The position numbers were made by a program, and so were the translations under genes. Positions 1 to 8,260 of a stretch of DNA of 64,000 bases are shown in pieces. The notes beneath the pieces were generated by a model that worked only from the letters and a program-made list of their open reading frames with translations, had not been told where the DNA came from and made no database searches. This DNA comes from Thioclava arctica (GTDB lineage: Bacteria; Pseudomonadota; Alphaproteobacteria; Rhodobacterales; Rhodobacteraceae), in NCBI RefSeq assembly GCF_040892615.1, contig NZ_JBFRYC010000004.1, positions 124,001 to 188,000 on the forward strand, written 5' to 3'. The first letter of the stretch is position 1; each line of letters opens with the position of its first letter.

Positions 1-296
1 TTGGGCCGTTGGTTCAAACCATGCCATAGCAGATTCGCCAAAGGAATCCCTCTCGCGATCAATTTTGAATAAAATCCGCTGCGCGGCGCAAATGCCGCGC
101 TGAAATCGGGCGCGCCGCCCCGTTGATCGCCGCTGAGGCCCAAACCTGCGCGGGCGTCTTCTTTTGTAGGCGCGCTCTCTTTCTCTTTCACGTCCATTCA
201 CTGCGCGCGAGGGTTTGGAACGATCGGACGGCGCAGTATCGGCGAGCACATTGCTGTCACCCTCTTGCATCCGGCGCAAAGGGATGACCCTATTTG
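1..296. other. Gene-free left edge upstream of the MFS exporter
   Basis: I find no convincing gene here. The only structure seen is an inverted repeat with arms GCGCGGC (81-87) and GCCGCGC (94-100) around a 6-base loop. It lacks a T-tract on the plus strand and has only a weak one on the minus strand, so it could be the tail of a gene outside the window. An AAAGGGA at about 278-284 may be the ribosome binding site of the following gene. Confidence 0.3.
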
Positions 297-1976
297 ATGA
301 CATCGCCGTTTTCTTCATCCCGCAGTTGGATGGTTCCAGTGCCGCAACGCTCTGTCTTGTCGCCTTTTCAAAATCCGACCTTTCGCGCGCTCTGGTCGGC
401 GACGCTGTTTTCGAATCTGGGAACGCTGGTGCAGGCGGTGGGTGCGGGTTGGCTGATGGCCAGCCTGACGCCGTCGCAGGATATGGTAGCGTTGGTGCAA
501 TCCTCTAACACCTTGCCAGTGGTTGTGTTGTCCCTCTTGGCCGGAGCGCTGGCGGATAATTTCAACCGCCGCCGGATCATGATCTTTGCGCAGGTTTTTG
601 TCGTTCTGGTGTCGGTCGCATTGGCGCTATGCACTTGGGCGGGGCTGCTGACGCCTTGGTTGTTGCTGGGCTTTACCTTTTTGATCGGCTGCGGTGGGGC
701 ACTGTTCAACCCGTCCTGGCAGGCTTCGATGGGCGATATCGTCGCGCGTGAAGATCTGTCAGCCGCGGTCAGCCTCAACAGCATGAGCTTCAACATGATG
801 CGCAGCCTTGGTCCTGCGATCGGGGGGATCATCGTGGCGGCGGCGGGGGCTGCGGCGGCATTCGCGCTCAACGCGATCAGCTATTTGCCCCTGATCGCGA
901 TCCTGTTTCGTTGGCGCCCCAGCTATCCCAGTGACCCGCTGCCGCGCGAGCCGCTGCGCCTCGCGCTTGGGGCCGGGCTGCGCTACGTCATCTTGTCTCC
1001 GGTGCTGTTGCGGGTCATGGGGCGCGGCGCCATCTTCGGGTTTGCCGCGATCTCGGTGCTGGCACTTTTGCCACTGGTCGTGCGTGATCTGTTGCACGGG
1101 ACGGCGCTTGATTACGGGATTGCGCTTGGGGCATTCGGACTGGGGGCGATTGGCGGCGTCGTGTTGAACGCGCCGCTGCGCGAGCGCTTCTCAAACGAGG
1201 TGGTCGTGCGGATATCCTTTATTGGGTTCGCGGTCGCGGTGGCGGCGCTGTCTGTCTCCAACTCGCTGGCGCTCAGTTGCCTCGCGCTGATCGTGGCGGG
1301 GCCGTTCTGGGTGCTGGCCTTGTCGCTGTTCAATGTCACGGTGCAACTGGCGACGCCGCGCTGGGTCGTCGGGCGGGCGCTTTCGCTGTATCAGACGGCG
1401 ACCTTTGGCGGCATGGCCAGCGGGGCCTGGGTCTGGGGCGTTCTGGCAAGCCATCAGGGGGTGAGCGTTGCACTGGCGACGGCCGCGTTCGTTCTGGTGA
1501 TCGGTGCCAGCTTGGGCGCTTGGTTACGCCTGGCAGAGTTCTCGACCGTCGATCTTGATCCGCTTGGGCAATTCGACGCGCCAGAGCCACAGCTTGATAT
1601 TCGCGCCCGCTCCGGCCCGATCCTCGTGCTGGTCGAATATGAAATCGACCCCAAAGACACCGCGCAGTTCATGGCGCTGATGCGCGCCCGGCGTCGCATT
1701 CGAATTCGCGACGGTGCGCGGCAATGGGGGCTGCTGCGCGACCTTGAAAATCCGCGCTACTGGATGGAGAGCTATCACGTCCCGACCTGGATCGAATATC
1801 TGCGTCACAACGCGCGGCGCACCAAGAATGATGCGCTGAACTATCAAGAGCTGTTGACGCTCCACCAAGGGCCTGAGCCGACGCCCCGCGTGCGCCGCCT
1901 GATCGAACGCCAGACCGTGCCACTGAAGGACGACACACCACCGCGCCCGCCGACGACCGAGCTGCCCGGCGTCTGA
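297..1976 (+). CDS. MFS transporter, transmembrane secretion effector (MFS_3/EntS-like) family
   Basis: This is an inner-membrane major facilitator protein of about 559 residues. The first 410 or so residues are alternating hydrophobic helices opening with an NPTFRALWSATLFSNLG-type first helix, and they carry the MFS loop signature around DNFNRRRIM. The last ~130 residues (from about 435) are soluble and resemble the antibiotic-monooxygenase-like tail seen in the long MFS_3 exporters such as EntS relatives. Substrate cannot be read from sequence; drug or siderophore export is the family norm. The ATG at 297 follows AAAGGGA. A TTG at 294 and an ATG at 330 are alternatives. It converges on the aldolase gene with a ~55-base gap. 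Confidence 0.85.
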   Translation: MTSPFSSSRSWMVPVPQRSVLSPFQNPTFRALWSATLFSNLGTLVQAVGAGWLMASLTPSQDMVALVQSSNTLPVVVLSLLAGALADNFNRRRIMIFAQVFVVLVSVALALCTWAGLLTPWLLLGFTFLIGCGGALFNPSWQASMGDIVAREDLSAAVSLNSMSFNMMRSLGPAIGGIIVAAAGAAAAFALNAISYLPLIAILFRWRPSYPSDPLPREPLRLALGAGLRYVILSPVLLRVMGRGAIFGFAAISVLALLPLVVRDLLHGTALDYGIALGAFGLGAIGGVVLNAPLRERFSNEVVVRISFIGFAVAVAALSVSNSLALSCLALIVAGPFWVLALSLFNVTVQLATPRWVVGRALSLYQTATFGGMASGAWVWGVLASHQGVSVALATAAFVLVIGASLGAWLRLAEFSTVDLDPLGQFDAPEPQLDIRARSGPILVLVEYEIDPKDTAQFMALMRARRRIRIRDGARQWGLLRDLENPRYWMESYHVPTWIEYLRHNARRTKNDALNYQELLTLHQGPEPTPRVRRLIERQTVPLKDDTPPRPPTTELPGV

Positions 1977-2032
1977 GGGGGGCGATGTGAAACGCGTCGG
2001 CGTGTCTGAAGTCGCCGCCCCCCGGTGCGGGA

Positions 2033-2926
2033 TCAGCCTGCGATTGAAGCGGCGTGGATCGAGCTGATCGCGCCCCCCAACATCGCGTCAAATTCCGCGT
2101 CTGATTGCTGCGCGCTCAGCCCTTCGGTGAGGGCGCGCGAGAAGGACGCGATCATGCCGGTGTTTTGCGCCAGTTTCGCATTCGCCTCATCGCGCGGATA
2201 GCCACCCGACAGGGCGACGACTTTCAGCACCTTGGGGTGATCGACCAGCGGCTTGTACAGATTGGCTTTGCTGGGCAGCGAGAGCTTGAGCATCACCTGC
2301 TGGCCCTCGGGCAGGGCGTCAAGATGGCGCAGGATTTCGGCCAGCAGCATGTCTTCGGCCTCAGCCTTATCCTTGATCGAGATCGTGACTTCGGGCTCGA
2401 TGATCGGCATCAGCCCATGGCTGATCACCTGCGCACCCAGATCAAATTGCTGATCGATAATCGCCTTGATGCCTTGGGCATTGGCCGCCGAAATGACCGA
2501 GCGCTCTTTGGTGCCAAAAATTCCGGCCTTTACGGCGCGGGCCAGCAGATCATCAAGGCCCGGAATCGGCTTCATCAACTGCACGCCATTGGCTTCGGCT
2601 TCCAAGCCCTTGTCGATCTTGAGAAACGGCACGACATTGCACGTCTCCCACAGGTAGGTGGCGGTAGGCGTGCCATCGATATCGCGATCCATCGTTTGTT
2701 CAAACAGGATCGCGCCGACCACTTTGTCACCCGAGAAGGCGGGCGATTTGATGATGCGGGCGCGCATCTGGTGGATCAAATCGAACATCTCGGCTTCCGA
2801 GCTATAGGCGTCTTCGGTGATGCCATATAGCCCCAGCGCCTTGGGCGTGGAGCCGCCCGACTGATCGAGAGCCGCGATAAAGCCGTTCCCTTCGCGCATT
2901 TTCGCGGTTTGTTGAGCGTTCGACAT
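2033..2926 (-). CDS. Class I fructose-1,6-bisphosphate aldolase
   Basis: The protein of about 297 residues cleaves or forms fructose-1,6-bisphosphate in glycolysis/gluconeogenesis through a lysine Schiff base, without metal. It matches the short bacterial class I family: the N-terminal ALDQSGGSTPKAL motif, the KIDKGLEAEANGVQLMKPIP-type stretch and the LKLSLPSKANLYKPL region that carries the candidate Schiff-base lysine. The start at 2926 is chosen because an AGGAGG lies about 9 bases upstream; the longer ORF start adds six unsupported residues. It is the last gene of a leftward pgk-SDR-aldolase group and so is probably co-transcribed with glycolytic pgk. Confidence 0.93.
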   Translation of the reverse strand: MSNAQQTAKMREGNGFIAALDQSGGSTPKALGLYGITEDAYSSEAEMFDLIHQMRARIIKSPAFSGDKVVGAILFEQTMDRDIDGTPTATYLWETCNVVPFLKIDKGLEAEANGVQLMKPIPGLDDLLARAVKAGIFGTKERSVISAANAQGIKAIIDQQFDLGAQVISHGLMPIIEPEVTISIKDKAEAEDMLLAEILRHLDALPEGQQVMLKLSLPSKANLYKPLVDHPKVLKVVALSGGYPRDEANAKLAQNTGMIASFSRALTEGLSAQQSDAEFDAMLGGAISSIHAASIAG

Positions 2927-3025
2927 GGGCCTATACCTCCTCATAGAAATGGGTCTTGGCAGGGATAAGCGCGGCGTTTCGCCATTGCAACGCTGGTGAC
3001 GCTAACAGTCGCAACTTCGCGCGTT

Positions 3026-3826
3026 TCAGCCCGCGCGGCGCAAAAACCAGCCTGTCAGGGCTGTCACAAGGGCGCGCGGTGCCAGCCGGGGCATAAAGGT
3101 GAAGAACTTGTTGTCCCAGCCCGTGACGACAATGCGCCGCCCCTTCATGCAGCCGTTCCAACCCGCGCGCGCCACGCTTTGCGCCGAGGGCATCGGGGTG
3201 AGTTTCATCAGCCATGTCGTGCCGGTGTCTGCGCGCTCGAAAAACGCGGTACGCGTGGCGCCGGGACAAAGCGCGGTGATCGTGATCTCGGTATCAGACA
3301 GCTCGCTTGCAACGGCCTCGCTAAGCGACAGAAAATACGATTTCGAGGCGTGATACACTGCCATATTCGGCCCCGGCATGAACGCAGCCGCCGAGGCGAC
3401 ATTCAAAATCCGCCCCGCACCGCGTGCCCGCATTTCCTCGATGGCCAAGCGCATCAACTGCGTCGCGGCGGTGATATTGACTGCAATCACCTCATCCTCG
3501 CGCGCATCGCCCGCCGCGCCAGTGGCGAACAATCCGTGACTGCCAAGGCCTGCGTTATTGATCAGCACATGGATCGGGCCATCGGCCAGTGCCTGCGCGC
3601 GCGTCCAAAGGTCCTGCGCCGCACCGGGTTGGGACAGATCGGCGGGGCAGGGGCGCGCACTCACCCCCGTTGTCCCTTCGATCTCGCGGGCCAGATCCTC
3701 AAGCGCGCCAAGATTGCGCCCCGACAGGATCAGGTTATAGCCGTCGGCCCCCGCGCAGCGCGCCAGTTCAAGACCGATGCCCGACGAGGCCCCGGTCACC
3801 AGCGCCCAACCGCGCGGGCCGCTCAT
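3026..3826 (-). CDS. Short-chain dehydrogenase/reductase (SDR) family oxidoreductase
   Basis: This is a classical SDR of about 266 residues. The Rossmann motif TGASSGIG sits at about residues 10-17, NNAG follows in the middle, and the catalytic Ser and YHASK motif lie around residues 140-160. The family reduces or oxidises alcohols, ketones or acyl derivatives with NAD(P)H; the substrate is unknown. The ATG at 3826 is directly beside the pgk stop (3828), which is strong evidence of translational coupling. Its place between pgk and the aldolase gives no obvious glycolytic role. The C-terminal ~50 residues are hydrophobic and basic, and may touch the membrane. Confidence 0.88.
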   Translation of the reverse strand: MSGPRGWALVTGASSGIGLELARCAGADGYNLILSGRNLGALEDLAREIEGTTGVSARPCPADLSQPGAAQDLWTRAQALADGPIHVLINNAGLGSHGLFATGAAGDAREDEVIAVNITAATQLMRLAIEEMRARGAGRILNVASAAAFMPGPNMAVYHASKSYFLSLSEAVASELSDTEITITALCPGATRTAFFERADTGTTWLMKLTPMPSAQSVARAGWNGCMKGRRIVVTGWDNKFFTFMPRLAPRALVTALTGWFLRRAG

Positions 3827-3827
3827 G

Positions 3828-5021
3828 TTAGCCGCGCTCCAAGGCGGCGACGCCGGGCAATTCCTTGCCCTCCATCCATTCCAAGAACGCCCCGCCCGCA
3901 GTCGAGATATAGGAGAAATCCTTGGCAGCATCGGCCTTGTTCAGCGCCGCGACCGTATCGCCCCCACCTGCAACCGAAATCAACTTGCCCTCGCGGGTCA
4001 ATTCGGCGGCCTTGGCGGCGGCTGCGTTGGTGGCAATGTCAAACGGCGCGATTTCGAAGGCACCCAGCGGGCCGTTCCAGATCAGCGTTTTGCTGCCCTC
4101 GAATACCTTGGCGATCTCGGCCACCGTTTTCGGCCCCGCATCCAGAATCATCGCATCGGCCGGGCAGGCGTCTTTGGCCACGGTTTCGCAGTCGGCCCCC
4201 GCCTTGAATTCACGCGCCACAACCACATCCAGCGGCAGATGAATCGTGCAACCAGCTGCGCGGGCTTTGTCCATGATCTCGCGCGCTGTATCGGCCATGT
4301 CATGTTCGGCCAGCGATTTGCCCACATCGATGCCTTGCGCGACAAGGAAGGTGTTGGCCATGCCGCCGCCAATGATCAGATGATCGACCTTGGCCACCAG
4401 ATTGCCCAGCAAATCCAGCTTGCTCGAGACTTTCGCCCCCCCGACCACCGCCGTCACCGGGCGTTCTGGATTGCCAAGTGCTGCGTTGAGCGCCTTAAGC
4501 TCGGCCTCCATCAGACGGCCCGCGTAAGACGGCAGCACATGGGTGATGCCCTCGGTCGAGGCATGCGCGCGATGGGCTGCCGAAAACGCGTCATTGACAT
4601 AGACTTCGCCCAGCGCGCCCATCGAGGCGGCAAGCTGTGCGTCATTGGTCTCTTCGCCCGCATGAAAACGGGTGTTTTCCAGCAACAGAACTTCACCAGC
4701 TTGCAACGCGCCCACGGCCCGTTTTGCAGGCCCGCCGATGCAATCTTCAGCGAAATTCACCTTTACACCCAGCGCCGCCTCAAGGGCTGGCACCAGCACT
4801 TTCAGGCTCATTTCGGGGACAACCTGCCCTTTTGGGCGCCCAAAATGCGCCAGCAGCACCGGCTTGCCGCCCTTTTCAAGGATATCGCGCACAGTGGGGA
4901 CAATCTTTTCGATCCGGGTGGCATCGGTCACTTTCCCGTTTTCCACCGGCACGTTGATATCGACACGCACCAAAACGACCTTGCCCGCAAGATCGACCTC
5001 GTCGAGGGTTTTCCAAGCCAT
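3828..5021 (-). CDS. pgk: Phosphoglycerate kinase
   Basis: A cytosolic glycolytic kinase of 397 residues, the normal family length. It interconverts 1,3-bisphosphoglycerate + ADP and 3-phosphoglycerate + ATP. Seen here are the N-terminal VLVRVDINVP signature, the HFGRPKG substrate loop, the central VVGGAKVSSKLDLL hinge and the C-terminal ISVAGGGDTVAAL nucleotide loop. The start at 5021 (MAWKTL) has GGGAGA upstream; upstream in-frame codons lack coding character. It heads the leftward pgk-SDR-aldolase operon and is divergent from the cyclophilin genes across about 180 bases. Confidence 0.97.
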   Translation of the reverse strand: MAWKTLDEVDLAGKVVLVRVDINVPVENGKVTDATRIEKIVPTVRDILEKGGKPVLLAHFGRPKGQVVPEMSLKVLVPALEAALGVKVNFAEDCIGGPAKRAVGALQAGEVLLLENTRFHAGEETNDAQLAASMGALGEVYVNDAFSAAHRAHASTEGITHVLPSYAGRLMEAELKALNAALGNPERPVTAVVGGAKVSSKLDLLGNLVAKVDHLIIGGGMANTFLVAQGIDVGKSLAEHDMADTAREIMDKARAAGCTIHLPLDVVVAREFKAGADCETVAKDACPADAMILDAGPKTVAEIAKVFEGSKTLIWNGPLGAFEIAPFDIATNAAAAKAAELTREGKLISVAGGGDTVAALNKADAAKDFSYISTAGGAFLEWMEGKELPGVAALERG

Positions 5022-5202
5022 AAAAAATCTCTCCCATTCGTCGCTGGATCGCGATGCGTTTATCACGCGGCTGTGCGCTCGCGTAAACTTGCCGATATGG
5101 GGTGCCAAGGTCAACGTCCTGTCGCTCAATTGCGCAGCTTTACCCTTGCGAGTGACCCGCTCGCACCCCTATGGTCGCGCCAAATGCCAAAGGAGGTTTT
5201 TC

Positions 5203-5709
5203 ATGGCCGAGATCAAAGATCCCGAAAACACCATCATCATCGAGCTCAAAGACGGTCCCGTCGTGATCGAACTGCTTGCTGATGTGGCCCCCAAACATGC
5301 CGAGCGCATGAAGCAACTGGCGCGCGATGGCGCGTATGACAACGTGGCGTTCCACCGCGTCATTGACGGTTTCATGGCGCAAACGGGCGATGTTGCCCAT
5401 GCGAATATGGAAAAAGACTACAATCCGGGCCGTGCGGGCACCGGCGCGTCGCAATATCCTGATGTGCCTGCAGAATTCTCTAAACTGCCCCATGATCGTG
5501 GCACGCTGGGCGCGGCGCGTTCGGCCAATCCGAACTCGGCCAATTCGCAGTTCTTCATCAACTTCTCGGACAATCACTTCCTGAACGGGCAATACACCGT
5601 TTATGGCCGGGTGATTTCGGGCATGGAGCATGTCGACAAGATCGCGCGCGGCGAGCCGCCGAAATCGCCTGATCGGATGGTTTCTGTAAAGGTGGCTGCT
5701 GATGCGTAA
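5203..5709 (+). CDS. Cytoplasmic peptidyl-prolyl cis-trans isomerase (cyclophilin type)
   Basis: A 168-residue cyclophilin without a signal peptide, so probably cytosolic. It isomerises Xaa-Pro bonds. The conserved core is complete: AFHRVIDGFMAQTGD, a SANPNSANSQFFINF stretch and the LNGQYTVYGRVISGM C-terminal signature. The ATG at 5203 follows AGGAGG by 6 bases. The stop overlaps the start of a second, exported cyclophilin by 8 bases, so the two are made from one transcript and give a cytoplasmic/periplasmic pair. Confidence 0.95.
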   Translation: MAEIKDPENTIIIELKDGPVVIELLADVAPKHAERMKQLARDGAYDNVAFHRVIDGFMAQTGDVAHANMEKDYNPGRAGTGASQYPDVPAEFSKLPHDRGTLGAARSANPNSANSQFFINFSDNHFLNGQYTVYGRVISGMEHVDKIARGEPPKSPDRMVSVKVAADA

Positions 5710-6301
5710 TTTTACCCGCCGCACCGTTCTGGCCGCCGCGCTTGCACTCGCAGCGCCTGCGGCATTTGCCGACAGCGACAGCTCGGGCGCGGCCGATACC
5801 GGTGGCCCGAAACTGGTGCTGGAAATCGGTGGCTCCACAACGGGCAAGGTCGTGATCGATCTGCTGCCCGATGTCGCCCCCAAAGCGGTCGAACGGCTGG
5901 AAACGCTGGCCAAAGACGGCAAATATGACGGCGTGGTGTTTCACCGCGTGATCGACGGTTTCATGGCGCAAACGGGCGATGTGCAGTTTGGCAAAAAGGG
6001 TGGCGACACCTCGATGGCGGGGATGGGCGGCTCTGACCTGCCCGATCTGCCCGCTGAATTCTCCAACCGTTCGTTCCAGCGCGGCATTGTCGGCATGGCG
6101 CGTTCGTCTGACCCGAACTCCGCCAACTCGCAATTCTTCATCATGTTCGCACCTGCGCCCAACCTTGACGGTCAATATACCGTCGTGGGGCATGTGGTTT
6201 CGGGCATGAATGTGGTCGACAAGATCAAGAAGGGCGATGCGGCGAAAAACGGTCTGGTCGAAGATCCCGACTTCATCGCCTCGGCCACGGTCGAAGAATA
6301 A
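5702..6301 (+). CDS. Periplasmic peptidyl-prolyl cis-trans isomerase (cyclophilin type)
   Basis: A 199-residue cyclophilin with an N-terminal signal peptide: basic MRNFTRR, then an Ala/Leu-rich core ending at AAFA-D near residue 23. The rest repeats the cyclophilin core, with FHRVIDGFMAQTGD, SSDPNSANSQFFIMF and LDGQYTVVGHVVSGM. It probably assists folding of exported proteins. It overlaps the upstream cyclophilin by 8 bases and is followed by a hairpin terminator, so the operon is likely just these two genes. Confidence 0.94.
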   Translation: MRNFTRRTVLAAALALAAPAAFADSDSSGAADTGGPKLVLEIGGSTTGKVVIDLLPDVAPKAVERLETLAKDGKYDGVVFHRVIDGFMAQTGDVQFGKKGGDTSMAGMGGSDLPDLPAEFSNRSFQRGIVGMARSSDPNSANSQFFIMFAPAPNLDGQYTVVGHVVSGMNVVDKIKKGDAAKNGLVEDPDFIASATVEE

Positions 6302-6336
6302 GCGCACCCCGCGCATCTAATGAGTCTCAGATCAAA

Positions 6337-6376
6337 CGGGCGGTGCCTTCGGGCCCGCCCGATTTGTATTTTTCCC
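6337..6376 (+). terminator. Probable intrinsic terminator after the cyclophilin pair
   Basis: A GC-rich hairpin (arms 6337-6347 and 6351-6361, imperfect, around a short TTC loop) is followed by a T-rich stretch. It lies 36 bases after the second cyclophilin stop. Confidence 0.55.
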
Positions 6377-6435
6377 TTGTTCCATTGATAAAATAACGCC
6401 CGCGTGAGCGTGTCGCGGGTTTCTGCACCTGCACC

Positions 6436-6453
6436 TGTCTCGCGGCTGAGACA
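6436..6453. promoter_or_regulatory. Palindrome upstream of aldehyde dehydrogenase, candidate operator
   Basis: TGTCTC at 6436-6441 and GAGACA at 6448-6453 form a perfect 6+6 inverted repeat with a 6-base spacer, about 115 bases before the aldehyde dehydrogenase ATG. The position suits a regulator site, but no cognate regulator is identified here. Confidence 0.3.
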
Positions 6454-6565
6454 GATGAGGCAATGCCCCGGTGCAAGCCCGCTATGCAGGCGCGTTCAGC
6501 GTTGTCACGCTGATCCCATGCCGCTCTTCATGAGGAGGGAGCGGAGATTTTTGGGAGGAAGACAC

Positions 6566-8092
6566 ATGGCCAATGATATGGCACCAGAGTTCAAGGGCGT
6601 TTCGGTTTCGCCGTTCCGCGAGCGTTACGGCAACTTCATCGGCGGCAAATTTGTCGCCCCCGTCGGTGGCAAGTATTTTGACAACGTCACCCCGATTACC
6701 GGCGGCAAAGTCTGCGAAGTCGCCCATTCCAGCGAGGCCGATATCGAGATGGCGCTGGATGCCGCGCATGCTGCCAAAGACGCTTGGGGCAAGACCTCGG
6801 CGGCAGAGCGCTCCAACATCATTTTGAAGATCGCCGACCGTCTAGAGGAAAATCTCGACCTGCTGGCAGCCGCCGAGACCTGGGATAACGGCAAGCCGAT
6901 CCGCGAAACGACGCTGGCCGATATTCCGCTGGCAATCGACCATTTCCGCTATTTCGCGGGTGTGCTGCGCAGCCAGGAAGGCACGATGTCGCAGATCGAC
7001 GAAGACACCGTGGCCTATCACTTCTATGAGCCGCTGGGCGTTGTCGGACAGATTATCCCGTGGAACTTTTCAATCCTGATGGCCGCTTGGAAACTGGCCC
7101 CTGCGCTGGCCGCTGGCAACTGCATCGTGATGAAACCAGCCGAGCAAACCCCGGCAGCGATTCTCGTTATGGCCGAGCTGATCGCGGATCTGCTGCCCGC
7201 CGGTGTGCTCAACATCGTGAACGGCTATGGCGCCGAAGTCGGTGCCGCGCTTGCCAGCTCCAAACGCATCGCCAAGATCGCCTTCACCGGCTCGACCGTC
7301 ACCGGGCGCAAGATCATGCAGGCGGCGACCGAAAACCTGATCCCGGTCACGCTGGAGCTGGGGGGCAAGTCGCCCAACATCTTCTTTAGCGATGTGATGT
7401 CCAAGGATGACGCCTTCCTCGACAAGGCGATCGAGGGGTTTGTTCTGTTCGCCTTCAACCAAGGCGAGGTTTGCACCTGCCCAAGCCGCGCCCTGATCCA
7501 AGAAGACATCTATGAGGCCTTCATGGAACGCTGCATTGCCCGCGTCGAGGCGATCAAACAGGGCGATCCGCGTTTGATGGAAACGATGGTCGGCGCCCAA
7601 GCCAGCCAGCAGCAACAAGACAAGATCCTCTCGTATCTCACGATCGGTCGCGAAGAGGGGGCCGAGGTGCTAATTGGCGGCGCGGCGGCGCGCTTTAACG
7701 GCGAGCTGTCCAACGGCTATTACATCCAGCCCACGATCCTGAAGGGCCATAACAAGATGCGGGTCTTCCAAGAGGAAATCTTTGGCCCCGTCGTGTCGGT
7801 CACGACCTTTAAAGACGAGGCCGAGGCGCTCGAGATCGCCAATGACACGATGTATGGTCTGGGCGCGGGCGTGTGGTCGCGCGATGCCAATACCTGCTAT
7901 CGCTTTGGCCGCAGCATTCAGGCCGGTCGGGTCTGGGTGAACAACTACCACGCCTATCCGGCGCATGCTGCGTTTGGTGGCTATAAGCAATCGGGCATCG
8001 GTCGCGAAAACCACAAGATGATGCTTGATCACTACCAGCAGACCAAGAACATGCTGGTAAGCTACAATCCGAACAAGCTCGGGTTCTTCTGA
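6566..8092 (+). CDS. NAD-dependent aldehyde dehydrogenase (acetaldehyde/ExaC-AldA type)
   Basis: A 508-residue aldehyde dehydrogenase that oxidises small aldehydes such as acetaldehyde to acids. It shows the IIPWNFSILMAAWKLAPAL motif, the FTGSTVTG cofactor loop, the catalytic glutamate motif LELGGKSPN (about residue 265) and the catalytic cysteine in GEVCTCPSR (about residue 303). The second Cys beside it is typical of the ExaC/AldA subgroup. The ATG at 6566 follows GGGAGGAAG. A good terminator follows, and a palindrome stands in the leader, so it is likely a regulated monocistron. A broader substrate range is possible. Confidence 0.93.
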   Translation: MANDMAPEFKGVSVSPFRERYGNFIGGKFVAPVGGKYFDNVTPITGGKVCEVAHSSEADIEMALDAAHAAKDAWGKTSAAERSNIILKIADRLEENLDLLAAAETWDNGKPIRETTLADIPLAIDHFRYFAGVLRSQEGTMSQIDEDTVAYHFYEPLGVVGQIIPWNFSILMAAWKLAPALAAGNCIVMKPAEQTPAAILVMAELIADLLPAGVLNIVNGYGAEVGAALASSKRIAKIAFTGSTVTGRKIMQAATENLIPVTLELGGKSPNIFFSDVMSKDDAFLDKAIEGFVLFAFNQGEVCTCPSRALIQEDIYEAFMERCIARVEAIKQGDPRLMETMVGAQASQQQQDKILSYLTIGREEGAEVLIGGAAARFNGELSNGYYIQPTILKGHNKMRVFQEEIFGPVVSVTTFKDEAEALEIANDTMYGLGAGVWSRDANTCYRFGRSIQAGRVWVNNYHAYPAHAAFGGYKQSGIGRENHKMMLDHYQQTKNMLVSYNPNKLGFF

Positions 8093-8112
8093 TCGGCTTG
8101 CCTCCCCAAGCC

Positions 8113-8147
8113 GGGGCCGCACCTTTCGGGGTGCGGCCCCTTTTTTA
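8113..8147 (+). terminator. Strong intrinsic terminator after aldehyde dehydrogenase
   Basis: A perfect 11-bp stem (8113-8123 with 8130-8140) is followed by six T residues at 8141-8146. It lies about 20 bases after the stop codon. Confidence 0.9.
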
Positions 8148-8260
8148 TCTCTGAATAGCCCAAAAAGGCCGCCATTCGCGGCGCATTGCGCGAATTTCGT
8201 AAACGCGATTTTAGCGAATTGCCTCTATCCCGATGGCACCTTGCCAATCGGAGCCATGCC

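Noticed and set aside
1977..2032. GGGGGGCGA and TCGCCGCCCCCC as a terminator between MFS and aldolase genes
   Set aside because: The arms are imperfect, the loop is about 25 bases and there is no T-tract on either strand.
3777..5282. Long plus-strand open frame of about 500 codons opposite pgk
   Set aside because: It is the antisense shadow of pgk and the SDR; pgk has complete family motifs, and this frame is rich in Arg/His/Gln with no recognisable domain.
6451..6480. Sigma-54-like GG/GC promoter before the aldehyde dehydrogenase
   Set aside because: The GG and GC elements are 12 bases apart instead of 10, so the site does not fit.
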